Source: Tatumella citrea
GTDB taxonomy: Bacteria; Pseudomonadota; Gammaproteobacteria; Enterobacterales; Enterobacteriaceae
Direction: 5' to 3'
DNA length: 64,000 bases
Assembly: GCF_002163585.1 (NCBI RefSeq)
Contig: NZ_CP015579.1
Location: forward strand, 930,001 to 994,000
A program made the position numbers and the translations under genes. The notes beneath the pieces were generated by a model that was not told the DNA's origin, made no database searches, and saw only the letters and a program-made list of their open reading frames with translations. Below are positions 39,114-48,279 of this stretch, one piece after another (position 1 is the stretch's first letter; every line of letters begins with the position of its first letter).

Positions 39114-40953
39114 ATTTGAACAGTTACTGAAGCAGGCTCAGGAAGCTCAGATATTTCGACCGCTGGACCTGCGTTTTGCCCGGCTGGTGGAAAACAGCGG
39201 TTCTTCCCCCGGATTACTGGCCGCTGCCTGTCTCAGTGCCGGGAGCGGTGAAGGGCATGTTTGTTTACCGTTATCTCTGCTTCAGCCGGATAAGTTATTT
39301 TCCGGGCGTCAGTTAGTGCTGGTCAGTGAACTTTGGCAGGCTGCGGGAGCACCTCAGGAACCGCAGTTGTGGAAAGAACTGCTTAGTCGCTGGAATGCTG
39401 TAAGCGATGGCTCACTGGCAACCCCACTGGTTTTAGACAATGACAGGCTCTACCTGCACCGGATGTGGCACCAGGAACGACAGGTTGCTGGTTTCTTTTC
39501 GGCCGATTTACCAGCGAAACTTACTGAACCGTCAGAGATTAGAACTATTCTTGACCGGTTATTTGGCGAGGAAGGAAATAACTGGCAGAAAATAGCTGCT
39601 GCTGTGGCCCTGACCCGACAGCATTCAGTGATTTCTGGCGGACCTGGTACCGGCAAAACCACAACGGTTGCCCGGTTGCTGGCGGCATTACTGCTGCTGG
39701 AACCACAACGATTACGTATCTGTCTGGCAGCCCCTACCGGTAAAGCTGCCGCAAGGCTGACAGAATCGCTCGGTAAAGCTTTGCAGGCTCTGCCGGTCAG
39801 CGATGAACTAAAGTCCCGTTTCCCACAGGAAGCAACCACTCTGCACCGGTTACTGGGTGCAAGGCCTGGCACCCGTAGCCTGCGTTATCATGCCGGGAAT
39901 CCTTTACACCTGGATGTACTGGTGGTGGATGAGGCATCAATGGTGGATTTGTCGATGATGGCTTCACTGATCAGTGCGCTACCGCCCACTGCCCGTGTGA
40001 TATTTCTCGGTGACCGTGATCAGCTGGCTTCGGTTGAGGCGGGGGCTGTGTTGGGCGATATCTGCCGTTGTGCAGAATACGGATACAGCCCGCAGCGTGC
40101 CAGAGAACTGTCAGAATTAACCGGTGCCAGCCTGAACGGAACTGTGGTTGAACAAGCCCCTGCAGTGCGTGACAGCCTGTGCCTGTTGCGTCAGAGCTAT
40201 CGTTTTTCTGCCGGTTCCGGCATCGGGCAGCTGGCTGCCGCTGTTAACCAGGGTGATTTGGCCAGACTGGACGCTATCCGCAAAGATGAATATCAGGATA
40301 TTGCTTTGCGTTCTCTGGCATCGGCCGATGACTGGCTGGCAATGTTGGGTGACATCAGTGATGGTTATGCCGGAATGCTGGAAATGATCCGCCAACAGTC
40401 TGAGCCTGAAGATGTTTTGCAGGCGTTTAGCCGCTATCAGTTGCTTTGTGCATTGCGTGAAGGGCCGTTCGGCGTCAGTGGTCTGAATCAAAGGATAGAA
40501 CAACGCTTACGCCAGCAGAAGCGCCTCGCCCCGGCGAACGGGCAATGGTATTCAGGAAGACCGGTTATGATAACCCGTAACGATAGTGCATTAGGGCTGT
40601 TTAACGGGGATATCGGGATCACGATGGCTGATAGCAATGGACAACTGAAGGTGTACTTTATGCTACCGGAAGGCGATGTTAAAGCTGTTCAGCCGAGTCG
40701 TCTGCCGCCGCATGATACTGCCTGGGCGATGACTGTTCATAAATCACAAGGATCTGAATTTGATCACACCGCACTGGTGTTACCGCCTCAGTTCAGCCCT
40801 GTGCTGAGCCGTGAACTGGTATATACCGCGATTACCCGTGCACGTAAACAACTGACGATTTACAGCGATGAATCGCTGTTTAACCGGGCGGTTCAGTCGC
40901 GGACTCTGCGGCGCAGTGGTCTGAGCTGGCAACTGGCTCAGCCTCAGGTCTGA
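39106..40953 (+). CDS. recD: Exodeoxyribonuclease V subunit RecD
   Basis: A 615-residue 5'-3' SF1B helicase (E. coli 608 aa). Walker A is GPGTGKTTT (Lys184); other motifs are APTGKAAARLTESL, VDEASMVDLSMM, FLGDRDQLASVEAGAVLGDI, QSYRFSAGSGIG and the C-terminal AMTVHKSQGSEFDH and ELVYTAITRARKQL. RecD supplies the fast motor of RecBCD. ATG 39106 lies inside the last codons of recB, with GAGGG eight bases upstream, so translation is coupled. It is convergent with argA, with a hairpin between. Confidence 0.97.
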   Translation: MSEFEQLLKQAQEAQIFRPLDLRFARLVENSGSSPGLLAAACLSAGSGEGHVCLPLSLLQPDKLFSGRQLVLVSELWQAAGAPQEPQLWKELLSRWNAVSDGSLATPLVLDNDRLYLHRMWHQERQVAGFFSADLPAKLTEPSEIRTILDRLFGEEGNNWQKIAAAVALTRQHSVISGGPGTGKTTTVARLLAALLLLEPQRLRICLAAPTGKAAARLTESLGKALQALPVSDELKSRFPQEATTLHRLLGARPGTRSLRYHAGNPLHLDVLVVDEASMVDLSMMASLISALPPTARVIFLGDRDQLASVEAGAVLGDICRCAEYGYSPQRARELSELTGASLNGTVVEQAPAVRDSLCLLRQSYRFSAGSGIGQLAAAVNQGDLARLDAIRKDEYQDIALRSLASADDWLAMLGDISDGYAGMLEMIRQQSEPEDVLQAFSRYQLLCALREGPFGVSGLNQRIEQRLRQQKRLAPANGQWYSGRPVMITRNDSALGLFNGDIGITMADSNGQLKVYFMLPEGDVKAVQPSRLPPHDTAWAMTVHKSQGSEFDHTALVLPPQFSPVLSRELVYTAITRARKQLTIYSDESLFNRAVQSRTLRRSGLSWQLAQPQV

Positions 40954-40965
40954 TGCTCTGGAAAT

Positions 40966-40991
40966 GCATCCCTCTGTCTGCAGAGGGATGC
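40966..40991. terminator. Hairpin between convergent recD and argA
   Basis: Perfect 11-bp stem GCATCCCTCTG/CAGAGGGATGC with a TCTG loop. It is positioned to end transcription from both directions; U-tracts are weak. Confidence 0.55.
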
Positions 40992-40997
40992 TGTACT

Positions 40998-42326
40998 TCA
41001 GTTCAGATTCAGCATCAGCACTTTAGAACGGCGCTGATAGTTGTACATTTTCTTTTTAGTTTCCGGCAGGGATTCGATATCCACCGGAATAAAACCACGT
41101 TCCTGGAACCAGTGAATACTGCGGGTAGTCAGAACAAAAATTTTACGCAGCCCCATCATCCGGGCCTGCAGACAGATATGCTGCAACAATACCTCGCCCC
41201 TTGAAGAACTACGATATTCCGGATGAACCGCTACGCACGCCATTTCCCCAATCATCTCTTCAGGGAACGGATAGAGTGCGGCACAAGCAATTGTCAGGTT
41301 ATCGCGGACCACCACGGTAAATTTATTAATTTCCATTTCCAGCTGCTCGCGGGAACGACGCACCAGGATACCCTGTTGTTCTAACGGACGAATTAACTCT
41401 AATATGCCGCCGATATCGTCGATAGTGGCTTTACGGATCTGTTCTGCAGACTCCATAACTACCTGAGTACCTATACCTTCCCGTGAGAACAGTTCCTGTA
41501 AAAGAGCGCCATCTTCCTGATAGCTGATCAGATGACTGCGGGGAACACCGCTGCGACATGCCTGAACAGCACCACGTAAAAAACGCACAGTACCGGAAAG
41601 ATATTCGCCCTGTTGCTCAAAGGCATCAACCCGTTGCTGTGCCTGATTCGGGAACATTTCGGACACGATATTCCCTTCCGCATCGGTCACGCCTTGTTCA
41701 GAGCAGAAGCCAATCATTTTTTCTGCTTTCAGTTTAATGGCAACCTGAGTCGCAACTTCTTCTGAAGTCAGGTTAAAACTCTCACCGGTGACAGAAACGG
41801 CAACCGGGCCAATCAGTACAATGGCATCGTTATCCAGCTGGCGATGAATAGCCTGGTGGTCAATACGGCGAATACGTCCTGAATGGCAATAATCGACCCC
41901 GTCATCGACGCCCAGCGGCTGAGCGATAATAAAATTGCCACTCACCACATTAATATGCGCGCCCTGTAGCGGGGTATTGCTTACGCTCATCGACAGACGA
42001 GCGGTGATTTCCAGTTGCAGACGACCGGCAGCCTGTTTAACCAGCTCAAGTGAAGTCGCGTCAGTCACACGGGTATATTTGTGATACAACGGTTCCAGTT
42101 GGTGGTCTGCCAGATTCGCATCAATCTGTGGACGGGCGCCATACACCAGTACCAGGCGGATCCCCAGACTATGCAACAATCCAATATCATTCACTATGCC
42201 GGAGAAGTTCTCGTGTTCAATGGCTTCGCCGCCAAGCATGATGACAAAGGTCTTGTCGCGATGAGCGTTGATGTACGGGACTGTATGACGAAACCCCTGA
42301 ACTAATTCGGTACTACGTTCCTTCAC
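40998..42326 (-). CDS. argA: N-acetylglutamate synthase
   Basis: A 442-residue enzyme, near-identical in length to E. coli ArgA (443 aa). It acetylates glutamate with acetyl-CoA, the first step of arginine synthesis, and is feedback-inhibited by arginine. The N-terminal amino-acid-kinase-like domain has [26 protein letters not shown] and [15 protein letters not shown]; the C-terminal GNAT domain has [16 protein letters not shown] and [16 protein letters not shown]. The start is GTG 42326 with GGAGAG five bases upstream, matching the E. coli N-terminus. Two ARG boxes at exact 21-bp spacing lie just upstream, so it is under ArgR control. Confidence 0.97.
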   Translation of the reverse strand: MKERSTELVQGFRHTVPYINAHRDKTFVIMLGGEAIEHENFSGIVNDIGLLHSLGIRLVLVYGARPQIDANLADHQLEPLYHKYTRVTDATSLELVKQAAGRLQLEITARLSMSVSNTPLQGAHINVVSGNFIIAQPLGVDDGVDYCHSGRIRRIDHQAIHRQLDNDAIVLIGPVAVSVTGESFNLTSEEVATQVAIKLKAEKMIGFCSEQGVTDAEGNIVSEMFPNQAQQRVDAFEQQGEYLSGTVRFLRGAVQACRSGVPRSHLISYQEDGALLQELFSREGIGTQVVMESAEQIRKATIDDIGGILELIRPLEQQGILVRRSREQLEMEINKFTVVVRDNLTIACAALYPFPEEMIGEMACVAVHPEYRSSSRGEVLLQHICLQARMMGLRKIFVLTTRSIHWFQERGFIPVDIESLPETKKKMYNYQRRSKVLMLNLN

Positions 42327-42881
42327 GGCACTCTCCGGGTGAATGGTTATTCGGTTTTAATGTATTTTTATTCTTTTATGCTCTGGTTTGCAAGTACTGT
42401 CCCCAATAGCTGTTAGCCGGTTTTCCGCTGGATATCTAATAAAACTTATTAACTATCATTCTGTTAGGTAGACATTTTTCGCTATTGTCAGAAAAATGTT
42501 TTCTTGCCTGATTCACTGTTTGTTGTCATTTTAACCAACTCTGTTGCACAGACTAAAGATGTCTGCAGCAATGTGTTTGAAAAGGGAGGAGCAGTACTGC
42601 GACCGGACACCTGAACATCTGCCAGCAAAACCTCAGTATGACTCAGGAAAATGACAAATCAACGCTACCTGACTTCCCGGCTGCCTGATGAGTTTACAGG
42701 TAATTCTGCCAGGCGGTGTTGAGCCGGTGACTGTTATTCCTGGCAGATAATGGTATGAAATCAGAGAATTATTTCGGTATAAACTGTGGCAAAAATCAAT
42801 GCAGTAATGTCTGCGACAGACAGGTCATCTTCAGGGTTAAAATGATGGTGTCGTTACTAGTTATCAGCCAGATAACGGGAG
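42327..42881. other. Intergenic region argA - cytochrome gene
   Basis: The right-hand side of argA holds its promoter and ARG boxes (42340-42374). From about 42400 to 42881 I see no gene, RNA family or strong terminator. E. coli has amiC next to argA; no trace of it is visible. Confidence 0.5.
42340..42374. promoter_or_regulatory. Tandem ARG boxes of argA
   Basis: TGAATGGTTATTCG (42340-42353) and TGTATTTTTATTCT (42361-42374) each fit the ArgR consensus TGAAT-WWWW-ATTCA closely. Their starts are 21 bp apart, the spacing required for one ArgR hexamer. They lie 14-48 bp upstream of the argA start. Confidence 0.85.
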
Positions 42882-43457
42882 TCAGGGCTGGTGCAGTTGC
42901 TGTGAACGGAGGGTGAGAAACATATGCACTATCCCCATAGTGGCGTGAGCCCAGAAATAAGTTTCAATATAGAGAGTCAGAGCCTTATGCAGATGCAGCA
43001 CCTGATGTGTCAGTGCTGCATTGGCACCATAGTAAGTATTCAGCACAAACCATAACCCACCGCAAACCGCAACAATATGCAAAGAAACCACACCCAGCCC
43101 CTGAACTGTTGCAGCGATACCGCCCGGATGAGCATCGGGTAAGCGTAATTTGCCGAGTGTTCTGAAATCTTGCATGATTCCGCGAAAATCCAGACAGACC
43201 CAGGAGAAATAATACCGGAAACCACGTTGGGAGAGCATCCAGCATAACATGATGACGCCACAAAACAGTGTGGCAAATCCTGCAATAATATGCAGCCATG
43301 TCACTATGCCCGTCACAGACCATTGTCCCAGGGCTTTACGTTGAGTCAGATTGGAATTTATGATTTGAGCCAGAATCAGCAGTGCTACCAGTATATGAAG
43401 ATGACGAAAAAAACGGCTGTCCTGATGTGGAAGTACATCACGGATACGATAAACCAT
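42882..43457 (-). CDS. Cytochrome b561-type membrane protein
   Basis: A 191-residue inner-membrane protein with about four hydrophobic helices. Histidines suited to b-type haem ligation are spread over the helices: His19/His21 (FRHLHILVALL), His56 (TWLHIIAGF), His127 (SLHIVAV) and His155/157 (VLHLHKALTLY). The loop QDFRTLGKLRLPDAHPGG resembles Ni-Fe-hydrogenase-type cytochrome b and b561 relatives (DUF-like 'cytochrome b/b6 domain' proteins). It probably passes electrons between quinol and a periplasmic partner; the partner is not visible here. It is not part of the E. coli argA region and is the first gene of the accessory block. Confidence 0.75.
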   Translation of the reverse strand: MVYRIRDVLPHQDSRFFRHLHILVALLILAQIINSNLTQRKALGQWSVTGIVTWLHIIAGFATLFCGVIMLCWMLSQRGFRYYFSWVCLDFRGIMQDFRTLGKLRLPDAHPGGIAATVQGLGVVSLHIVAVCGGLWFVLNTYYGANAALTHQVLHLHKALTLYIETYFWAHATMGIVHMFLTLRSQQLHQP

Positions 43458-43520
43458 AATATCAGTCTCTGTTGGTGGGTTTTTTTAGTAATGTGGCAGG
43501 GAATCCTTAGCAAAACCTTA

Positions 43521-43534
43521 ATATCTTAAGATAT
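43521..43534. repeat. Perfect 14-bp palindrome near the cytochrome promoter
   Basis: ATATCTTAAGATAT is a perfect palindrome 64-77 bp upstream of the cytochrome b561 gene start. It may be an operator; no known regulator motif is matched convincingly. Confidence 0.4.
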
Positions 43535-43887
43535 GTCATTGTTGTTGAGTCTTTCGCTGATGCCGACCCGTACCTGAAACCTCAGGGGGCCCATATTCCC
43601 TTTTATTGTACTCAAGCCTGTGAACTTTGGCCGGTAGTGGTTGGTTTGCCAAAACCAGCGGCTGGCAAGGGGGATTAAACCCACTCTGTGCCTGTTCTCC
43701 CGGGAAAATAGTTCAGTATGAATTTTTAAACTCTGACAGTCGTTGCCGCACGGAGGGTTTTTCAAGGCATGACCGGTTGACTGTTTCACCGCGCAGTAAG
43801 ATGGCTTTACGAAAGGCAACTGAATGAAAAGATGGCTGTTCGTTATCACTGAGAGCATATAGCCGGGATGAGTAAACACTGAAATTT

Positions 43888-43908
43888 CCCCCTGCCAACG
43901 GCAGAGGG
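43888..43908 (-). terminator. Possible terminator of the antiporter gene
   Basis: On the minus strand CCCTCTGCC-GTT-GGCAGGGGG forms a 9-bp stem with one G-U pair, followed by AAATTTC. The U-tract is weak. Confidence 0.35.
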
Positions 43909-43919
43909 AACAGGGAAGG

Positions 43920-45248
43920 TCAGACCGCAGAAGAAGGAGAATCAGACGGAGTATCACGACCTGCCAGAAATCCGTAGAAGATATAACCTATCAGGGTAAT
44001 AATGGTTCCGCCGAAGACGGCTTCCACACCACATGAATACACTCCGTAAATGCTGTACAGCACTGCAAAAGTACTCACCAGAGAGGCGATACGGTACTGA
44101 GATTTGCTGACATGGTTTTTCTGCATCATAACCTGCAGGCCAGTCATCGACAGTACATAAGGGACCATGTTGATAAATACTGCCAGGTTCAACAGCATAT
44201 TGAACTGTTTCAACAGGTTCGGAGAGATAGTCATTGATGCCAGCAATAATTCCAGTACCAGCATAATCAGCATACCGGCAATGGGGGCATCACTTTTGCT
44301 GATTTTACCGAAGATTTTCGGAAATAATTTGTCGTCAGCCGCGGCTTTAGAGACCTGAGCATTGGTGAACTGCCAACCCAGCAGAGAGCCGATGCAGGCG
44401 ATAACTGCCAGCGCAGTGATGATCTGTCCGACCAGTGGGGTAAACATCATGGAGAACACCAGACCAAACGGCGCATCTGAGGTTACCAGTTGATCATTAG
44501 GCACAATGCCCTGAATTACTGTTGTCGAAGCAATGTAGACGATGGCCGCAAATCCGGTACCAAACAGGCAAGCCAGCGGGACGTTACGTTCCGGGTTTTC
44601 GACCGCATCCGAGTTAGCACCTGCTGACTCTACTCCAAGGAATGCCCATAAAGTCAGTGAAATACCGGAAGAAATGGCACTGCCGGTAGACATTGAATGT
44701 GGATTCCACGCGGCACTGAAAATGGCCGGATCGAACCAGAACCAGCCGATCACTGACAGACCGGCAACCGGTATGATTATTCCCCAGATGGTGAAGCTTG
44801 AGATTTTCCCGGTGATTTTTGGTCCTTTAAAGTTAGCGACCATGGTAACCACTAATATTGCAATTACAGTCAGGAAGGTATGGACCGGTGAGCTTTTAAT
44901 CCATGGCGCAAACGGTGCCATATAGCCTGCAGCGGAGACGGCAATAGCAACACAACTGATAACCAGACAGATGTAGTAAGTGTAAGACGCAATAAAAAAG
45001 GCTGATTTTCCGTGGGCTTCCTCAGCATATGCGGACATACCTCCGGCACGACGACACAAGGCACCGCACTTTGCAAAAGTATAGGCAATGCACATCGCCC
45101 CGACTACGGTAACAACCCATGATAAAATTGAAATTGCTCCGGTCTCAGCGAGGCTGGCAGGCAGCATGATGATACCTGAGCCCATCATATTCACGGCGAC
45201 AAGGACCGTCAGATCGACGACTCCCATTTTCCTGGAATTTGAAGCCAT
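43920..45248 (-). CDS. PotE/CadB/AdiC-type amino-acid/amine antiporter
   Basis: A 442-residue APC-family inner-membrane protein with about 12 membrane segments. The N-terminus KMGVVDLTVLVAVNMMGSGIIMLPASLAETG is closest to E. coli PotE (ornithine/putrescine exchanger), with the GSGI substrate-backbone loop in TM1 and LWAFLGVESAGANSDAVENPERNVP in TM6. Divergently transcribed from the arginine decarboxylase, it most likely imports arginine and exports agmatine, completing a proton-consuming cycle; E. coli uses AdiC for this, which is less similar. The specificity is inferred from context. AGGAG is seven bases before the ATG. An FNR-type box lies 136 bp upstream. Confidence 0.88.
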   Translation of the reverse strand: MASNSRKMGVVDLTVLVAVNMMGSGIIMLPASLAETGAISILSWVVTVVGAMCIAYTFAKCGALCRRAGGMSAYAEEAHGKSAFFIASYTYYICLVISCVAIAVSAAGYMAPFAPWIKSSPVHTFLTVIAILVVTMVANFKGPKITGKISSFTIWGIIIPVAGLSVIGWFWFDPAIFSAAWNPHSMSTGSAISSGISLTLWAFLGVESAGANSDAVENPERNVPLACLFGTGFAAIVYIASTTVIQGIVPNDQLVTSDAPFGLVFSMMFTPLVGQIITALAVIACIGSLLGWQFTNAQVSKAAADDKLFPKIFGKISKSDAPIAGMLIMLVLELLLASMTISPNLLKQFNMLLNLAVFINMVPYVLSMTGLQVMMQKNHVSKSQYRIASLVSTFAVLYSIYGVYSCGVEAVFGGTIITLIGYIFYGFLAGRDTPSDSPSSAV

Positions 45249-45383
45249 AATATTCTCCTGGTTTAAAATTATCTGATATTCATATTTGTATTTAAATTCT
45301 TAATTTTTGAATTTAAATATTTTTGGTTATTTTTGAATTAACTTTTCTGGCTTCACATTAAATGTAATTATCTTAAATTGAAA

Positions 45384-45397
45384 TTGATCAATATCAA
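45384..45397. promoter_or_regulatory. FNR box (perfect consensus)
   Basis: TTGAT-CAAT-ATCAA matches the FNR consensus TTGAT-N4-ATCAA at every base. It lies 136 bp from the antiporter start and about 336 bp from the decarboxylase start, so it probably acts first on the antiporter promoter. This suggests anaerobic control. Confidence 0.65.
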
Positions 45398-45512
45398 TAA
45401 TTAGCCGGTTAAATTTATTTTAATATAAATATTCGGATGCCATTTTTTAACAAAAAAATATCATATATTGTTGTTTTTAAATGAATTTATTTTTGTGCTT
45501 TCATTAAGTGTT

Positions 45513-45547
45513 TATATTAAAAGTCATGACTAATGAATTAGTATTTA
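45513..45547. promoter_or_regulatory. Tandem ARG-box-like sites
   Basis: TATATTAAAAGTCA (45513-45526) and TGAATTAGTATTTA (45534-45547) match the ArgR consensus TGAAT-WWWW-ATTCA at 11-12 of 14 positions each. Their starts are exactly 21 bp apart, as in true ArgR operators. They are 186-220 bp upstream of the decarboxylase. AT-rich DNA raises the chance of single matches, but the spacing supports function. Confidence 0.55.
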
Positions 45548-45655
45548 AATGTTTTTTTTTACGAAAAAATAGACTGGAAAAAATAATTTCTATCGTTTAA
45601 TTTCATCTTCATCAGGTCAGGTTGATTATCTTTTTGACTTTCTCACCAGGAAATA

Positions 45656-45690
45656 CATCGCTTATTTCTCATCATTATAAATAAGCGATG
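45656..45690. repeat. Perfect 12-bp inverted repeat in the decarboxylase leader
   Basis: CATCGCTTATTT and AAATAAGCGATG are separated by 11 bases, ending 42 bp before the adiA start. It could be a dimeric-regulator operator or a 5'-UTR stem-loop. No T-run follows, so it is not a terminator. Confidence 0.6.
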
Positions 45691-45732
45691 CACGCCCTGA
45701 CCGTTTATACAAAGTATAATAATGAGGATCTT

Positions 45733-48015
45733 ATGTGTGATAAAAATTATTTAGTGGTTGTCAATAAAGCCCTAAGTACCACAACACCACTCACTCCGAT
45801 TGAGCAGACAGTTGAGAAAATTACTACTTCACTGTTCAGTAAAGGCGAACAGGTTCGGTTTTCTGCCAACTATGCAGAAGCCACCAACTATGTCAGCTCA
45901 ACGGCACCGGTCGATTGCGTGATGCTGGAGTGGGCACCAGAGAAGAGTGCCGAAATTACGGGCTTCTTAAAACAACTGCGTATCCGTCATGAAAAGGCTC
46001 CGGCATTTTTACTGATTAATTCTCATCAGGATAATGCTTCGGTACCTGCGGAGATCATGGGTGATGTCAGTGAAACTTTCCTGGTACTGGATGACACTAC
46101 TGATTTTATCGTGGGTCGTTTGCAGTCAGCCGTAGCACGTTATGAAAAAGTCATTATGCCGCCTTTGATGGCTGCGATGATGAAATATGCTAAAGAGAAA
46201 GAGTACTCATGGTCAGCGCCTGGTCATCAGGGCGGTATTGGTTTCTGTAAAACTCCGGTTGGCCGTAAATTCTTCGACTTTTATGGCGAAAATATTTTCC
46301 GGACTGATATGGGAATCGAAAGGGCTTGCCTGGGATCGATGCTGGATCATACCGGAGCCTTCGGTGAGAGTGAAAAATACATCGCCGGTGTATTTGGTGC
46401 TGACCGCTCTTATTCGCTGGTTGTCGGAACATCCGGGGCAAACCGCACTATTATGCAGGCCTGCTGTACTGACCAGGATATTGCCATCTGTGACCGTAAC
46501 AGCCATAAATCTATCGAACAGGGTTTAATGCTGACCGGCGTTCATCCGGTTTACATGACCCCGACCCGTAATGCTTACGGGATTATTGGTCCGATTCCTA
46601 AAGCCCAGATGCAGCCTGAAGCGTTGCGCCAGAAGATTAAACAGAACCATTTTGCCAGTGAAGCAGCAAATCAGCGCCCGGCTTATAGTGTCGTAACTAA
46701 CTGTACCTATGATGGTCTGATTTATAACGGTGACACTATTCAGCAGTTACTGGGACAGAGCTGTGATCGTATTCACTATGATGAAGCCTGGTTCGGTTAC
46801 TCGCGCTTCAACCCGATTTATAAAGGCTTCCACGCCATGCGTGGTGATAAAGCTCAGCATACTGCTGATCAGCCGACAATTTTTGCTACGCATTCAACCC
46901 ACAAATTACTGAATGCGTTGTCTCAGGCCTCCTATATCCATATTCGGGAAGGTCGCGGTAATATTAAACCAGCGCAGTTCAGTCAGGCATACATGATGCA
47001 TGCCACCACCTCGCCTTTATACTCAATTGCCGCATCTAACGATGTTGCTGCGGCGATGATGGAAGGTAATCAGGGGGTCAACCTGACGACCGAAGTGATC
47101 GAAGAGGCTGTGGAGTTCCGCCAGGCTGTAGCACGTTCATTCCGTGAGGCTGAAAAGAATAATGACTGGTTCTTTAAACCCTGGAATGCTCAGACGGTGA
47201 CCTGCCCGCGCACCGGAAATCGTTATGATTTTGCGGATGCTCCGACGGAGTTGCTGGTTAAAGAGCAGTCATGCTGGGCACTTGACCCGCAGGACAGCTG
47301 GCATGGCTTCAGTGATCTGGATGAGAACTGGGTAATGCTCGATCCGGTAAAAGTCAGTCTGTTAACGCCGGGACTGAACAGCGATGGCAGCCTGCAGGAT
47401 AATGGTGTTCCCGCTGCTCTGGTTACCGCATATCTTTCCAGTCTGGGGATTGTGCCGACCCGTACTACCGATTTCCAGGTGATGTTCCTGTTCTCAATGG
47501 GTGTGACCAAAGGTAAATGGGCGACCCTGATGAACAGCCTGATGTCATTTAAAAAGCACTATGATGCAGATGCACTGCTGTCTGAAGTGTTACCTGGTCT
47601 GGTGGAAACCGATCCGGCGCTGTATGGCAATATGACGATGCAGCAACTGGGCCAACGCATGATTTCGTTCCTGAAAACACATAACCCAAGCGAACAGCTT
47701 AACAAAGCCTATTCGACGCTGCCACAGATGGATATGCTGCCACGTGATGCTTACACTCAGCTGGTCAGGGATAATACTGAGCTGGTCTCCATTTATGAGC
47801 TGGCAGGGCGCACCGCAGCGAACTCCGTTATCCCTTATCCACCAGGAATCCCGATGCTGATGTCTGGTGAGAATTTCGGTGATAAAAACAGTCCGCAAAT
47901 TGCTTATCTGCAGGCGCTTCAGGCATGGGATGATGCCTTCCCGGGTTTCGAACATGAAACCGAAGGGGCAGAAAAAGAGCACGGTGTTTATCACGTGATG
48001 TGTGTCAAAGCCTGA
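45733..48015 (+). CDS. adiA: Biodegradative arginine decarboxylase (AdiA-like)
   Basis: A 760-residue fold-I PLP decarboxylase (E. coli AdiA 755 aa) that converts arginine to agmatine, using one proton. A wing domain (about 1-130) precedes the PLP core with YSWSAPGHQGGIGF, TSGANRTIMQAC, NSHKSIEQGLMLTGVHPVYM, HYDEAWFGYSRFNPIY and the Schiff-base Lys391 in HSTHKLLNALSQ. FADAPTELL, TRTTDFQVMFLFSMG and NSVIPYPPGIPMLMSGENFG match AdiA, against LdcI/CadA or SpeF. I use ATG 45733 with GAGG seven bases upstream; a frame-open ATG at 45688 lies in the inverted repeat. It is flanked by an antiporter and followed by its own terminator. Confidence 0.93.
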   Translation: MCDKNYLVVVNKALSTTTPLTPIEQTVEKITTSLFSKGEQVRFSANYAEATNYVSSTAPVDCVMLEWAPEKSAEITGFLKQLRIRHEKAPAFLLINSHQDNASVPAEIMGDVSETFLVLDDTTDFIVGRLQSAVARYEKVIMPPLMAAMMKYAKEKEYSWSAPGHQGGIGFCKTPVGRKFFDFYGENIFRTDMGIERACLGSMLDHTGAFGESEKYIAGVFGADRSYSLVVGTSGANRTIMQACCTDQDIAICDRNSHKSIEQGLMLTGVHPVYMTPTRNAYGIIGPIPKAQMQPEALRQKIKQNHFASEAANQRPAYSVVTNCTYDGLIYNGDTIQQLLGQSCDRIHYDEAWFGYSRFNPIYKGFHAMRGDKAQHTADQPTIFATHSTHKLLNALSQASYIHIREGRGNIKPAQFSQAYMMHATTSPLYSIAASNDVAAAMMEGNQGVNLTTEVIEEAVEFRQAVARSFREAEKNNDWFFKPWNAQTVTCPRTGNRYDFADAPTELLVKEQSCWALDPQDSWHGFSDLDENWVMLDPVKVSLLTPGLNSDGSLQDNGVPAALVTAYLSSLGIVPTRTTDFQVMFLFSMGVTKGKWATLMNSLMSFKKHYDADALLSEVLPGLVETDPALYGNMTMQQLGQRMISFLKTHNPSEQLNKAYSTLPQMDMLPRDAYTQLVRDNTELVSIYELAGRTAANSVIPYPPGIPMLMSGENFGDKNSPQIAYLQALQAWDDAFPGFEHETEGAEKEHGVYHVMCVKA

Positions 48016-48077
48016 TAAATATGCCGTTCTGTTCATTAATTATGAAACAGAACGGAAATATCCATAGTAATAATAAT

Positions 48078-48119
48078 CTGGCAGCAGTGGAGAATACCCA
48101 CTGCTGCCAGCGTGTTTTT
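48078..48119 (+). terminator. Rho-independent terminator of adiA
   Basis: Perfect 13-bp stem CTGGCAGCAGTGG/CCACTGCTGCCAG (seven-base loop) followed by CGTGTTTTT. It shows that adiA and the downstream argR paralog are separate transcription units. Confidence 0.85.
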
Positions 48120-48279
48120 AAATTTCTTGAAATAATTATTCAGTTTTCAATGATCAGATTAATTAATGTGAGGGAATGAACGGATGCTTTTCGTGTAATA
48201 AAATGTTAGCCGATGTATTTATCTGTAGGGGGTGTTTACAGAGACTTAAGTGGCGGGGTAGTTATATGATTAAAGTCAA

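Larger units (their letters stand above)
43458..43919. other. Intergenic region cytochrome - antiporter
   Basis: A 462-bp gap between two leftward genes. It contains a perfect 14-bp palindrome at 43521-43534 upstream of the cytochrome gene and, near 43888-43908, a GC-rich hairpin (CCCTCTGCC/GGCAGGGGG on the minus strand, loop GTT) that could end the antiporter transcript. Short open frames here have no recognisable relatives. Confidence 0.4.
45249..45732. promoter_or_regulatory. Divergent antiporter - decarboxylase control region
   Basis: A 484-bp, very AT-rich region. It contains, in order, a perfect FNR-type box (45384-45397), two ARG-box-like sites 21 bp apart (45513-45547), a 12-bp perfect inverted repeat (45656-45690), a TTATAC-AAA-GTATAA repeat (about 45705-45719) and a GAGG ribosome-binding site before adiA. 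No coding sequence fits. The AT excess compared with the coding DNA is marked. Confidence 0.6.

Noticed and set aside
43526..43957. 143-codon frame on the minus strand in the cytochrome-antiporter gap
   Set aside because: It overlaps the antiporter 3' end, has no ribosome-binding site and its composition does not resemble a real protein.
45480..45493. Further TGAAT half-sites in the adiA upstream region as ARG boxes (also 45308, 45334)
   Set aside because: Their second halves match poorly and they are not at 21-bp spacing; expected in AT-rich DNA.
45715..45720. TATAAT as adiA -10 element
   Set aside because: It would place the transcript start inside the ribosome-binding site and there is no -35 at proper distance.
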